Notes under the pieces: generated by a model
Databases searched by the model: none
Seen by the model: the letters and a program-made list of their open reading frames with translations, nothing else
Told to the model about the DNA's origin: nothing
DNA from: Camellia lanceoleosa
Lineage: Eukaryota > Streptophyta > Magnoliopsida > Ericales > Theaceae
Assembly: GCA_025200525.1 (NCBI GenBank)
Contig: CM045762.1
Coordinates: 2,728,001-2,792,000, forward strand
DNA: 64,000 bases
Direction: 5' to 3'
Position numbers and translations under genes: made by a program
Part shown: positions 25,601 to 37,156 of the stretch, piece after piece
Layout: each line of letters begins with the position of its first letter
How positions within the stretch are numbered: the stretch's first letter is position 1

Positions 25601-28600
25601 GACGGACCTCTGGACACAAAGTTTTATATGTGGTGTTATGTCATTCTACTTCCAATCTGGTTTTTACATATTTAGGTGGCAACTACAATTGTTATAGTCA
25701 CTATTGAAAATTGTTGAACAAAGGTAATAGTTCTCTTTATTTATAGTATGGATTTGGATGTTTGTTTATAGGGCTTCGAAAAGTCAGCCTAAGGTGGACA
25801 CCCAAGCTTTTTCAAGAAAATCTGTCAAGGTATCTAACCCCTCTATCTATATATATCCTTTTCTCTTGCCATTCTACATTTTCATTGCAGTTATGTTGTC
25901 CCATATTTTCTGACTTCATTAGTTCTAATTTGACTAGGTAAATAAGCTCATTTGTGCATCAATTCTGCTTCTAGATCACCATGCCAAAGAGAGAGAGAAA
26001 AATTTTATAGGGTTAATCATGGGATGTAGAAATCTGAAATCAAAATCTCCATTAATATCTAAACAATGTACTTTATCATGGAATTAGTCAACCCAATTGC
26101 TACATACGTGGGTTTTTTCCCTTCGAACGCAATACCATGCTTGATCCACTTACATGTTTTGCTTTGCATGCAACAAAGAAGTAAACAATTCTTATAGTAA
26201 GAGAAAGCGTGGGATGGGCGTGGGGCGGTGGTTCCCGAATTCTAGGTATTCTCAATGACTTCGGATTCAAGAGGACGTCATATCACCTCATATGATTTTG
26301 GAATTGGGAAATGTCAACCCTTAAATCCATGGAATGTTTTAGATTTGATTATTAAGTGCCATATTTAATTATGATTTCTTTATTTTTGAAATTTAAATTT
26401 GCTAGGTAGTAAGTAATATAGCGGGTGTTTGGGAAGTTGCTATTTTAGTAGGCTATTTTAATTTTTGGCTATTTTAGTAGGCTAAAATTTTTGTGTTTGG
26501 GAAGATAGTTGGATTTTTTTGTAGTTGGATGTGATGTTTGTGAGAGAAAAAGTGAAATGATTATGGGTTTGATGTGATATTTTGTCTTATTTGCTATTTT
26601 AGCCTATTTTGTCTTTTTGTAAATTTTAGCCCAAAAAGCCAAAAAAAGCTCTTGCCAAACACCCCCATAGTTACTTCAATATACACAGCAACATTTCACA
26701 AAGAACTCTTAGAGCTGCTCTCTACTTTCAAGGTCAATACCGTCATCTTGAAAATAGTATAGGACTATAGGGTATATCTTTCTTGCCCCAAAATCTTAGC
26801 ATCAACTCTTTCAGAAAGCAATACCTTTACCCAGTGAAATAGTGAATTGTCTTTATTTCTGAGTTAGCTTGATTAAAAACATCTACTTTGTCTTTCCCCA
26901 GATTACAACTCTTGTTTACTTGTCGAAATAATTATGATCAGACTCGAGGTAAGGTTGTCTTAAACTATTGTATTTGATGTACGGTCCTGCAAATAAAATC
27001 TCATCACGTTCAAAAGAAAATGGATTAAGGTTATACCCATCTTATAAAAAGTGCAAGCTATCTTCTTTGTTGAATATGATTTAATCCTTCCATATTTTCC
27101 ATGTGATGGATTGGAGTCTGTCACTTGAAAGACCAGGAAACCTGTAATGAAAAATACTGCTCCCTTTTGTAAATTTTCCTAAATCATGTGCAACTCCCCC
27201 TGTCTGCTGCCCTTCAATTATTTTAAAGTCCTAAAGTATATGAAGGTAGCCTTCATATACTTTTTCTTGGGGTCTATGTTAAGCTTCATTATGCATTTCA
27301 TTCCAGGCTTCCTGTACTTATAGTTGATGCTTGTCATAGTTTATGGCTTTGAGCCATTGAAGCAATTATGTCTACTTTGATCAATACAGCTGTTTGCTGA
27401 GGGCAATAATTTTCATAAATGTTGAAAATGGCTACCAAATGATTGATTTTCTGTAACTGTATCTGACCTGATTTGCAGTTTTTCTCCATTGCTTTAAACT
27501 TATGTTTTATTTTTGCCACTTATTGCTTGTCTGTTCATTCATGTCTGCTCTTTAAGTATGCTATAACATTTTATAATCTGGATACATTCCATCAAAAGTA
27601 CACTGTAAAATTATCTTGGTTTTGTTTCTAAACGTCAATGCATTTCAGTTAGTATTTCAAAATACATGCATTATCTTTCCAACAATTATAGTGAACCTAA
27701 TACTCATGCACTTTGATGATCCAGCCAATTGTGAAAACCACGCACAGAGTGTCCGGTATTAAGATGACTCTAAAATCCAAATGCACAGCTGGTGTAAAAA
27801 AATCAACTGCGGTTGCTGCTATCTCATGCAAAGGCAAGGATGAAGTGGTGACATTTTTGTCTGAAAACAGTGCTTTTGCTCCACATGGACAACCTGCTCA
27901 GAGGGAGGTTCCATCTGATTGCAAAAGTAATGTAGGTACAAATGTGTCAGATAGCATTGCCACAAAGAAATCTGATCGCAGGAAATCTTTTACATCTTTA
28001 CTGATGGCAAGATCAAAGGTTGTCATTTTGTGTTTCTTCCTTTTTAATATCTTTCTTTTGTTGTGGTTTTCAAAAACAAGTAGCTGTTTTTTTTGCAGTT
28101 ACTAGAAGGACATGCTGTGGTTATGAAGCGAGAAAGCTTACCAAGTATTTATGATGATTGCAATCACCTTGAAGTTGCTGAATATGTTGATGAGATTTAT
28201 CAATATTATTGGACTATGGAGGTAATATTATATTCTACTCTTAACTATATTTTTGATTCGTAGTTATTTTGGTTCTATAGTACAACCTTGGCCTAATAAC
28301 TTTGAGATTATGGGTTCAAGTCTTGGGCCAACCACTTTGACCACTATGCCAAAGGTTAGGTGTATACCCAATCCTTCCCCCTCCCAAACACACATTAATG
28401 TGTACTAATTGGGCGTTGTGTGTTTTTTTTAGTAATAGTGTTGCTTTCAACATGATTTTATTGGGGTCATAGGCTTCATAACTTTTTCACTTCACACCCA
28501 CATATGTACGTATATGCTTGAACATGTTGTCATGTAACACTTCTGCTGGAGTAGTAGCTCAACTAAAGGAGAAGATGGTGTAGCTAGGATTTTGATCACA

Positions 28601-30751
28601 ATCTCTGCCATTGATCTTAGAGGCCTCCACTCCACCTAAATAGTTGTTTTCATATTGGTTATTAGTGGCTTGTTTAACTATTATTATAAAAAAAGTACAG
28701 CTGAGATTAGCTTGTTGATGTTGCCAGTGTATAATAACAATACAAGTAACCAGATAGTAGTTTGATTAAGCCGCCAAAATATTTTGAAGAACCTAAATTT
28801 ACACTATACATCTAAAATTCACTAAGTTTTAGAAAATTATTATTCATAGAATCAATACCATCAATGCAAAATTGAAAAGAGATATAATATCAGTCACAAG
28901 AATAATTTAGGTATTGTTAGTAAGTGCATAGATAATTAAAGAATAGGTGCATTGATAACAGCAAATTCATATAGGTCTTTTTTTTTTAATATATATAATC
29001 TTCTTCTCCCATGTGCTTCCTTCTTGACTAGTTTTCATCACTGCATTTTATCCAAATTTGGGCCTTGTGTGTGTGTTCCTAGTTTTTAAATATTATTATG
29101 TTGAATTGGTCCTCATACTGCAAGTAGCTTGATACTCATACATGTAGTGCCATGGCATCCAACTGCAGGCACAGAATCAATCCCTGGTAAATTACATGGC
29201 AATTCAGACAGAGATTACACCTGAAATGCGAGGCATATTGATCAACTGGCTAATTGAAGTACATATCTGTGTCTTTTAGTCCATTTCTTAAACATCTTCT
29301 TCTTCATCTTTTTTTTGTTTGTTTTTTTCTTTCTGATGAGTGTTGCTCAATAGCAAATACCCTGCCCCTTTTGGTTTTTTCTTTTTTAGTTACTCTCAGT
29401 CACCCTTGTTACAGGTTCACTTAAAATTTGATTTGATGCAAGAAACACTATACCTAACAGTCACACTGTTGGACCAATATCTATCATTGGTTACAATCAA
29501 GAAAAATGAAATGCAGTTGGTTGGTCTTACTGCACTCTTGCTGGCATCAAAATATGAGGACTTCTGGCATCCAAGGGTAAAAATCTTGCACATCCAACTC
29601 ACTTTGTTGTTCATTGATGAGATGTGTTTTTGGTGAAGATGGGCTTAATCATTTTCTTTATATATTTCACCATTGGCTGCAGGTTTTAGACTTGATTAGC
29701 ATCTCAGTAGAGTCATATACAAGAGACCAAATGCTTGGAATGGTCAGTAGTAGTACATGCAATATCTTTTATATTTTTTTCCAATGATAGGGTTTGTTCC
29801 TCGATGGGATGAGATTCTCGTGACAAATGGTGTCTATGAATCTACACCAATGGTCATTTCAGAAACCTGCTTTTTTTTTTAAAAAAAAAAAGTCACACAA
29901 AAGAACCGATGGAGTAGCATTATATTGGAAATTGGTTTCAAAATTTGGTCTTTCTTGGTGTATTATTAATGCTAGGCAATGATTTCTGTTTTCCAGGAGA
30001 AAGCTATGTTAAAGAAGTTGAAATTCCGCCTAAATGCTCCTACTCCTTACATGTTCATGCTGAGGTTTCTTAAGGCTTCTCAGTCTGACACAAAGGTATG
30101 TGGTGAACTTAAAAGTCAATTAATCTCAAGGCCATGCTTTTCTGCTCAGACAACTGAGGTTTGTGAAGGGGTTGACATTCTTTTTATATTTATGCATATC
30201 ACATTATGTGGAGAACTTAGGACTACAATTCAGATCCTAGATCCTAGGATCAATTGATTCCAGATCCTACATCATATGAGCCTATAGTTTGTACCAATCT
30301 GAAGTTCTAGTCACAGTTCTAGTTTCACTAATACCATTGTCATGTGAAAAATGCCAGCTTGAGCATCTAGCATTCTACCTCATTGAGCTATGTTTGGTTG
30401 AATATGAAGCATTAAAATTCAAATCCTCGTTGCTATGTGCATCGGCTATCTATGTTGCTCGGTGTACACTTCAAAAGACTCCAGGATGGACGCCACTGCT
30501 AGCCAATCATGCACGCTATGAAGAATCCCAAATCAGGCATGTCTCTTTGACATTAACTTCAGCAAGTGCAACTTTGTCATTAAATTGACTCTTTTTTTGG
30601 TTGCTGCAGGGACTGTGCAGAGATGGTCTTGAAATTACACAAAGCTGCTAAAACAGCAAGGTTGAACGTCACCTTTGAGAAATATACAAGGCTTGATTAC
30701 AGTGGAGTTGCTACTATTAAACCTTTGAATAGGCTTCCTCCTTTGAATTGA
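20746..30751 (+). CDS. CYCB3;1: G2/mitotic-specific cyclin B3-1, spliced, apparently intact
   Basis: B-type cyclins bind and activate a nuclear cyclin-dependent kinase at G2/M or meiosis. Coding exons: 20746-20760, 20855-20915, 21012-21093, 21179-21211, 21496-21553, 21687-21735, 21823-21916, 22210-22245, 22580-22637, 23899-23956, 24043-24115, 24216-24248, 24344-24398, 24522-24546, 24655-24748, 25772-25829, 27725-28018, 28099-28221, 29169-29258, 29415-29576, 29683-29742, 29997-30095, 30358-30536, 30610-30751. All phases join without a stop, giving 676 residues. The cyclin-box hallmark MRGILINWLIEVH is at 453-465 and KYEDFWHPR at 509-517; the C-terminal cyclin domain follows. The text matches what I remember of Arabidopsis CYCB3;1. 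The N-terminal half is an internal duplication. The intron after 30536 uses a GC donor (CAG/GCATGT). Small exons in the N-terminal half may be spliced alternatively. Confidence 0.9.
23158..23616. mobile_element. Non-autonomous DNA transposon between the two cyclin exon blocks
   Basis: About 459 bp rich in GAGCTC/GGCTCG motifs. The left end GGTTGCAACCGAAC and the right end (reverse-complemented TATGGCTACAAATGAGC) are imperfect inverted repeats. The flanks TCCCAAATAC and TTCCCAATAC look like a target duplication of about 9 bp with small changes. It lies in the intron that separates copy 1 from copy 2. Superfamily (hAT or MULE) is not resolved. Confidence 0.55.
23750..25829 (+). other. CYCB3;1 N-terminal exon block, copy 2 (residues 163-294), degenerate D-box
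   Basis: Seven exons of 58, 73, 33, 55, 25, 94 and 58 nt repeat copy 1 in order, with matching phases and several equal sizes (33, 94, 58). Paired peptides include KDLKVYVDDSR with KNFKVYSENDK, RKSLPASKWV with RKSIPLNKGV, and VGRKVMPQVSN with VGRKVLADVSN. The second destruction box has Met instead of Leu at its fourth position. A possible extra 30-nt exon (23,751-23,780, ending AAG/GCAAGC) resembles exon 1 and keeps frame; its use is uncertain. The 36-nt exon of copy 1 has no counterpart. Confidence 0.8.
26411..26676. mobile_element. MITE in a CYCB3;1 intron
   Basis: About 266 bp with inverted ends: AAGTAATATAGCGGGTGTTT on the left and, reverse-complemented on the right, AAGTAACTATGGGGGTGTTT. 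The interior is built from GCTATTTTAGTAGGCTA-type motifs and is not coding. The target duplication is unclear. Confidence 0.7.
28272..28440 (+). mobile_element. SINE-like fragment in a CYCB3;1 intron
   Basis: An internal GGGTTCAAGTCTTGG resembles a polymerase III B-box, preceded 30-40 bp upstream by a weak A-box-like CTTGGCCTAATAAC. The 3' end is T-rich (GTTGTGTGTTTTTTTT), a form used by several plant SINE families. No convincing target duplication was found. Confidence 0.4.
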
Positions 30752-31130
30752 ATGTTGCAGAAGTCGTGTGTAAACGCCCAGTTGTAGAAGTTAAAAAAAT
30801 TTGGAACACGTAAGTTACCCTTTGTGTATTTGTATCTGAATTTTTGCCCAAAACATACCTAATTATTTTGTTGATCTATATCTGAGAAACCCTTTTATAT
30901 TCTTGAAACCTTGCAGGAAGTTATGGTACCTGCATTTTGATCTGACTATTGCAGTCTTAACTTCCGGTGTGTTTGTTTTACATCTAGGATATGAAAGATC
31001 CTCATGTCCATGTGGAAAATTTGTTCTATGTATAGCATAGAATGGATGCTTTCTTACCAGTTGCCGCTGATGAGAACCCCACTGTCTTTTGGATCATTTG
31101 GAAAGTAATGAATCTGTAAGTATAAATCTG
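30752..31130 (+). other. 3' untranslated region of CYCB3;1, possible 3'UTR intron
   Basis: A consensus donor (ACAC/GTAAGT) at 30,810 and acceptor (CTTGCAG) ending at 30,916 could define an intron after the stop codon. Such late introns can expose a transcript to nonsense-mediated decay. The polyadenylation site is not determined. Confidence 0.4.
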
Positions 31131-31747
31131 TCAGTTAGATATGAGATGTATGTATATGGTATTTCGTCAACATGACATCAAACCACAGCTACCAACCACT
31201 AACTAGGCTTGATGCCTGAATTCTATGTCTTGAGGATTATCTATTTCTTTGTTGTTGCTTGATAGTAATCACACATTGGGATGTCTTTCTGGTTTTGTTG
31301 TTTGTATATTTTAAGTTTGTGGATCAGCAAAATTTTAAAAGAGATCATTGATCCTGCCTCATGTCTGCATAATTTTTTGACTAGCATTTCTGTTTTTGAA
31401 CATGATTTTGACTGGGATGTTTGTTAGTTTGTTTTTTCATTTCACTATTAGCATAACATGGAATGAATTGAGTATGGACCTCTTCCTCTTTATTATGAGT
31501 TATGCTAGAGACCCTAAATAATATACTAAATTTTCTACTACACCTCTCATATGCGTATGGGATTCACACACATGTGAATGTGTGGATCGCACACCCATGT
31601 GAGATGTCTAGTAAAAAAAAATTGGTAGATTATTTGAGATTCATGGCATTTTCCTTTTATTATCTCAATTCTCTTTCTTTTCAACTTTGAGGGAATTGTA
31701 TTTTTTATTAAGTTGATTTTGATTTATCTAGGCAGAAAGAACATCAT
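31131..31747. other. Intergenic DNA downstream of the cyclin, no gene seen
   Basis: AT-rich, with no recognisable coding region or repeat structure. Confidence 0.5.
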
Positions 31748-31885
31748 GCCTCGTTTGGGAACAGGCTATTTTAGTAACTTTTTGGCTTTTTATGAAAAGA
31801 TGTGCAGAAAAGTAGAGAGGTGATGTGACTAGTTTTAGTTGATTTTTTGGCTTTTTGGCTAAAATAGTCACTCCCCAAACGAGGC
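31748..31885. mobile_element. Short MITE (138 bp)
   Basis: Inverted ends are GCCTCGTTTGGGAACAGG on the left and, reverse-complemented on the right, GCCTCGTTTGGGGAGTGAC. GCTATTTTAG and GCTAAAATAG follow just inside. It is related in motif use to the intronic MITE at 26,411-26,676. No clear target duplication. Confidence 0.75.
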
Positions 31886-32044
31886 TTGATATAATAATAT
31901 ATGTAAACATAAGATAAGGTAGTTACAAGAGAGGAAAAACAACAAACTAGGAACATAAGAAGCAAAACTGAGATTAAACTAGGCCAAAAGTAGCAGATGA
32001 AGGAGCATTTCATCAAGACTGTGTCACTGAGCTTTGGCAGTTTC

Positions 32045-32083
<39 letters not shown>

Positions 32084-32827
32084 AGGTTGGCTTCATAGAC
32101 GGAGGTGTCCTAATAGTTTGAGCGAAAAAAAAAAAAAAAAAAAAAAACATAGAAGGATGGAGAAAACGAAGATTAGAGTTCGACCTATTGAAATCTACTA
32201 GGAGGATATTTGAAAAGAATATGAAGAACATATAAAAATTAGATTCAATTTTTAAGCTTAATAATGTGATAATCAATTAAGTTATTAAAGACAATACTCT
32301 CTTTTATATTTTCTGTAATCATCAACTGATCACATCACTTACAAATCATTGTGTCTAAAAAGTGAGATTGTATATTATTTTTGTATGAAAGAAATCATAT
32401 TGTTATTGGAAAGTTTAAAACTCTATATTCGAAGACCAAATGGAGAAAATGACCAACCAATCCATCCATCCATCCTCATAATTCATTTGTCCCTCCCTAC
32501 TCACCTTGGTAGAGATATAGCTTCTTCTTCTTCTTGTAAGTTTAGTTGTAAATGAGTTAGTTAAATCATATTTCTCTCTGAGACCTTTGGTAGTGCATGT
32601 ATGGGTTCTTATTAAATTGAAATTTGCTTTGAGTTTAGGTCAAATCATTTCATTTAATGTTTGGTAAAATGGCTTCAAATATTTTTTTCACAGAAGGGTT
32701 GGGTTGCAACAACACGTCTTTTCCTCTCAAATTCTGGTTAATTTAACAAAATATTTTTTAAAAAGTTTAATCAATAAACTCAGCCTCTTTGACACCTTTT
32801 CTTTGACCATATATACACCCTTGGATT
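31886..32827. other. Intergenic DNA with a GA microsatellite
   Basis: No gene. It holds a GA repeat of about 14 units at 32,049-32,076, a poly-A run near 32,127 and a TTC repeat near 32,522. Confidence 0.6.
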
Positions 32828-33500
32828 TTTATTTTATTTTTTTGGTATTAAAACCAAGGGCCAAAGCCCACATAACAACACGAGGGGTTCCCACCCCTTG
32901 GCAGTCCCTCCCTCCCTATCTAGAAAAGAAACAATGGTGGCTGGGGCAAGCCTATGGAAGAGTTTGACCTCAAGCTTCTTTCGCCAAAGAGTCAGCACAA
33001 GAGTTCGCTTGGCACCACATCACACCTGAAGATGACATTGCCAATTCTTTTGGACCATCTCCCTGATCTCTTGGCATAGATTGAAATTGGCATCAACCCT
33101 TTTTGATGGCTTGAATAGCTTCATTAGAATCTGATTCAACGATGACAAAGTGCAGCAAAAGCCTTCAAACTATTTGAAGTCCAATCTATATAAGCCCATA
33201 ACTCGGCAGTATGCACTGTGGATTTGCCAATAAAATGTCCGAAACCTAGCAACCATGCACTAGTTTCAGATCTAAGAAAACCTCCAGCTCCTCCTGCCAT
33301 TCCAACATGCATGCCCAATAGCAGAGTCATCAGTGCTACGCTTCACCCAGTTGGGAGGGGGTGAAAACCAATTGACCATCACCTTCTCGGTTTTTTTAAT
33401 TAGAAACTCAAACTGCCTTGGCTTTTGAACACTTTAGTCTTGGGTACTTTTCAGCTAGTCCAAATGATGATTTGGAAAGTTGAAATAATCTACGAATTGT
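32828..33500 (-). pseudogene. 3' end of a LINE retrotransposon (RNase H tail)
   Basis: Minus-strand reading gives pieces of an RNase H domain in order: VKRSTDDSAIG, LRSETSAWLLGFGHFIGKST, VHTAELWA, IVESDSNEAIQAIKKG and ANSCADSLAKEA. This is the RVT_3 domain found at the C-terminus of many plant LINE proteins. Several stops and frameshifts break it. The 3' untranslated tail carries the typical GGGCTTTGGCCCTTGGTTTT passage and ends in an A-rich stretch at the left. It is a 5'-truncated, long-dead insertion. Confidence 0.82.
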
Positions 33501-35139
33501 GCCTGTGCCACCTTGGGTGAGTGGACTAGGGAAAATGAAAAATCCCCCTTAAAAAACTCCCCCTAATCTCCTTAGTTTTCATTTTTGACAAATGTTTTTT
33601 TTTTTTTTTTTTTTACTTGAAAAGGAAATTCGGGGGATTCGGACTCCCCCCTTTCGAGCTCCCAATCAAATCCGAGTGGACTAGCTGCTGCTGCTTCTTT
33701 TTTTCTTCTTAATATTATTACGGAAATGATGTGCAGCTCGAAAACAATGGGCTCGAAAGCCCCGAAATCCAAAAAAGGCAAAAAGAAAAAAAAGCATAAG
33801 GCAAAAAAAAAAAAAAAAAAAAAACAGAATTGCCAAAAATGGAAATTTAGGGACATTAGTGCTCAAAATTTTAGTGCTAAAAAACATTTCTCACATTATT
33901 ATTTGAATTTGAATAGATGGGATAGCTTCAATTCAATCTTATTTATCAACAAATCTTGTACATAATTGAGTCTTTTTAGAGGTGGTTTTTTCATGGCTGA
34001 ATGCACATCGCTTCTAGTATTGGGTTGGTTGGGTTTTTCACTATATTGTGTGCTAAATCCAAATCCAAACACATTCTCTCCATACTTTAACAGTTTTGTC
34101 TTTTTTAATTTTTTATTATATCTGACAAAATTCAATTTAACATTTAAAATTTATTTATTTTTTAAATCATATAAAAACAGTTGTACATCTACTTCATTCA
34201 CATTTTTTTTTTTTCTTTCTTTCTGAATTACAAATTCTCACAATTTGGTTGGAAGAATAGAATTCCCCTCCCTCTTTACATTCATCAAACACGGGCTATG
34301 TCATACTCCTATATGTTTTAACTTGTACACAATTTTAACAGTCCACGTAATGTAGAAGAGGGTATGATTTTAGAGATCTTTTTCCAAAAGAAAGGAAAAA
34401 AAAACCATGATATCATCCAAACACAGCAGCACAAAAGATGTGCAAATACAAAAACAACAAATTAGCAAAAACAATATATAGGGGACATAGGAATGCATAG
34501 GGCCTTTAAGAAAGAGAAAGGCGAGCGATGCCAGAATCTCCGCCGCCCCCCAATAACAACAATCGTTATCGGCAACGTACAGCGCTGAAAACACTACTGA
34601 CGATAAGTGCATCAGAGACTCTAATTTGTTGCCTCCTTTTGTTTTCTTTCTAAAATATAAAATTAAACTTTACAAAGTAAAAAAAGCAAATCACGCAACG
34701 CAAATACATATCATATCATATCATAATAAATTGGAATTGAAGGAGGCTCAGAGAGCTGAGATTATTTTGTGGCATCAATAAGCACACAGCTTTCATAATT
34801 TCATAGGTACGTTGTTTTCTCGTCACTGCCTTCCTTCCTTCCTTCCTTCATACATAATAATAATAATATTCAAAAAACACACAAAATCTAATCAATCTAT
34901 AAGAACCAAAACAAAATTTCAAACAAAACACACACACACAACAAAAAGAAGAAAAAAAGCCTCAGAAAGGTAAAGATAGATTACTCATCAATGGAGTCTT
35001 TGAAAAAAAGACTCTCAGATGGTACGGACAATACATCTATGCATCATTGGCCATTTCTTTTCTTTATATCTATCTATCTATGATGTTGAAACCATCCCCA
35101 AACAAAATATGCTTATTCTGCGTTTGTTTCTGGGATCTG

Positions 35140-35177
<38 letters not shown>

Positions 35178-35265
35178 GCCTCTACTGAAAGTTCGTCCAA
35201 TGAGAGTATGTACACCCAATGCGATATCTATATATATATATAAAGACTGAGGAAGCCCTAATAAC
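33501..35265. other. Intergenic DNA with low-complexity tracts, no gene seen
   Basis: Poly-T (33,594-33,614), poly-A (33,806-33,823), CTTCC and TATC repeats, and an AG microsatellite at about 35,143-35,175. The open frames here depend on the homopolymers and are not credible genes. Confidence 0.55.
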
Positions 35266-35560
35266 TGATTCTACTTACCCCACCCATCTAACTCTTTACA
35301 CCTTCAAATTTATTTTTTTTTTTATTTTTTTTTTTTATAATTTATACAATTTCTTTATTACCCTCCTCTTTAATCTTCCTCCATCTCTTTCTCTTTACAC
35401 CCAAAACCTAAAAAACCCTAACCTAGTTCTCTCCCAAATCATGGAAAAAAGTCAGAAAAGTTCTGATTTGAACATCTCAGAGTATCAAATTGATGAGAAT
35501 ATTCGAGCAAAATGAGAAACAAACACACAATTTGAACTCTATACCCTCTAATTTCAAAAA

Positions 35561-35713
35561 GAAAAATGCCTGAGACCCCCAGTGGGGGTCACTGGGGGTC
35601 CTCTGCCTAGCCTTCCCATTGGTCCAAAAAAAAAAAACTACTTTCTTTTTTTTTTAAACCCCAACTTGGCCACGTCCTTTGGGGTTGACTTCACATTGTC
35701 TGAAGCAAAACCG
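35561..35713. mobile_element. MULE-type MITE (153 bp), 9-bp target duplication
   Basis: Flanked by TTTCAAAAA at 35,552-35,560 and 35,714-35,722. The empty site is seen in the right duplicate near 36,562-36,570. The ends AATGCCTGAGAC and (reverse-complemented) TTTGCTTCAGAC are imperfect inverted repeats. The core TTGGTCCAAAAAA followed by a T-run and GGCCACGTC matches the MITE at 15,028-15,200. Confidence 0.85.
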
Positions 35714-35855
35714 TTTCAAAAATTAAAAAAAAAATAAAGACAGATTATATATCTACACACACAGATTGTCAAACATAACGAGCTTCGTCTTCACAAAAAA
35801 TATGAAATTGTTTAATTTATTAAAATGAATGAAATATGAAATTGTCATTCCATTA

Positions 35856-36428
35856 GGCCCCGTTTGTTTCCAGAGATAGAATGGAGGGGATTGATAGTGA
35901 GGGGATTAATAGTGAGGGGATTGTTAGTGAGGGGATTGTTAGTGAGGGTTGTTTGTTTTCAGAGATAGAATGGAGGGGATTGATAGTGAGGGGATTAATA
36001 GTGAGGGGATTGTTAGTGAGGGGATTGATAGTGAGGGGATTAATAGTGAGGAATTGTTAAATTATTTTTATATAAAATAATAAAACAAATATAAAAATAT
36101 AAAAATTAAACATTAATATTTAAAAAAAAAATCCCAATATATAAAAAATAAAAAAAATAAAAAAATTTCTAATCCCCTCACTATTTTTCTAATACCATCT
36201 CTACCTCCTCACTATGAATCCCCTCCCCAAGGGTATTAGTAATACCAAGGTATTACTAGTACCCTCCCTATCTCTCAAAACAAACACGGTATTAGTAATA
36301 CCAAGGTATTAGTTAGTCCCAAGGTATTAGTAGTCCCAATGCTATCTCTCAAAACAAACACCCCATATACTAGTCCCAAGGTATTAGCAATCCCAATACC
36401 CTCCCTATAACCCAAAACAAACGGGGCC
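35856..36428. mobile_element. Inverted copy of the PIF/Harbinger-like MITE
   Basis: It carries the same GGCCCCGTTTGTTT termini and the same GGGGATTGATAGTGA subrepeats as 18,437-19,024, in opposite orientation. The roughly 45 bp to its left match sequence beyond the MITE border at the 18-kb site, so this is probably not an independent transposition. Confidence 0.8.
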
Positions 36429-37156
36429 TAACCTAGTTCTCTCCCAAATCATGGAAAAAAGTCAGAAAAGTTCTGATTTGAACATCTCAGAGTATCAAAT
36501 TGATGAGAATATTCGAGCAAAATGAGAAACAAACACACAATTTGAACTCTATACCCTCTAATTTCAAAAATTAAAAAAAAAATAAAGACAGATTATATAT
36601 CTACACACACAGATTGTCAAACATAACGAGCTTCGTCTTCACAAAAAATAAAAAATCATACAAAAGCAATACTAGTAATTTCCAGATGAGCATCACATTG
36701 CTAGCATGAACAGCGAGAAAGAGAGCGGTGACCTTAGTCCTGAACTCTTCAAACTCGAATTGAACTTCACTAGCGGTCTCATCGCGTAACACGATCTCTG
36801 TTTACCAAATCTGTTAACAGATTTGAAAGAGAAAGAAGAAGAACAAGAAGAAGAAGATGGAGAAAGGCGGCGACGGTGAAGGGAAGAGGTGAGGCGGAGA
36901 GTGGCTAGGAAGAGACGAGGGGTGGCGAAGTATCGGCGCCGGTAATAGGCCGGTAGGGGTGGTGGTGATGGACAGGAGAACTAGGGTTAGGGTTTTTTTT
37001 AGATTTTGGGTGTAAAGAGAAGAGATGGAGAAAGATTAAAGAAGAGGGTAATAAAGGAATTGTATAAATTACAAAAATATAAAATAAAAAATATAAATTT
37101 TGAAGAGTAAAGGGTTGGGAGCTTCTATTTGCACCCATCCTTTCCATTTTTTGCAC

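Larger units (their letters stand above)
35417..36650. repeat. Direct duplication of about 230 bp flanking inserted filler DNA
   Basis: 35,417-35,560 plus 35,723-35,802 is repeated essentially exactly at 36,427-36,650. The left copy carries an extra MITE (35,561-35,713) that the right copy lacks. Between the copies lies 35,803-36,426, which matches the PIF MITE region near 18.4-19.07 kb in inverted orientation. Confidence 0.8.
35280..37125. repeat. Inverted repeat pair bounding a 1.85-kb segment, possible MULE-type element
   Basis: 35,280-35,435 and the reverse complement of 36,965-37,125 share a colinear block of about 150 bp. It runs through CTTTATTACCCTC, CTTTAATCTT, CTCCATCTCTT, TCTTTACACCCAAAA and AACCCTAACC. 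Long terminal inverted repeats around non-TE-like DNA suggest a non-autonomous Mutator-like (possibly Pack-MULE) element. No 9-bp target duplication was identified. Other insertions lie inside it. Confidence 0.45.

Noticed and set aside
20746..30751. Two adjacent genes (a short N-terminal protein and a separate cyclin)
   Set aside because: All intron phases connect through both N-terminal blocks into the cyclin box without a stop, and no second start or terminator-like region was seen.
33572..33965. Frames encoding Lys- or Phe-rich peptides
   Set aside because: They exist only because of poly-T and poly-A tracts.
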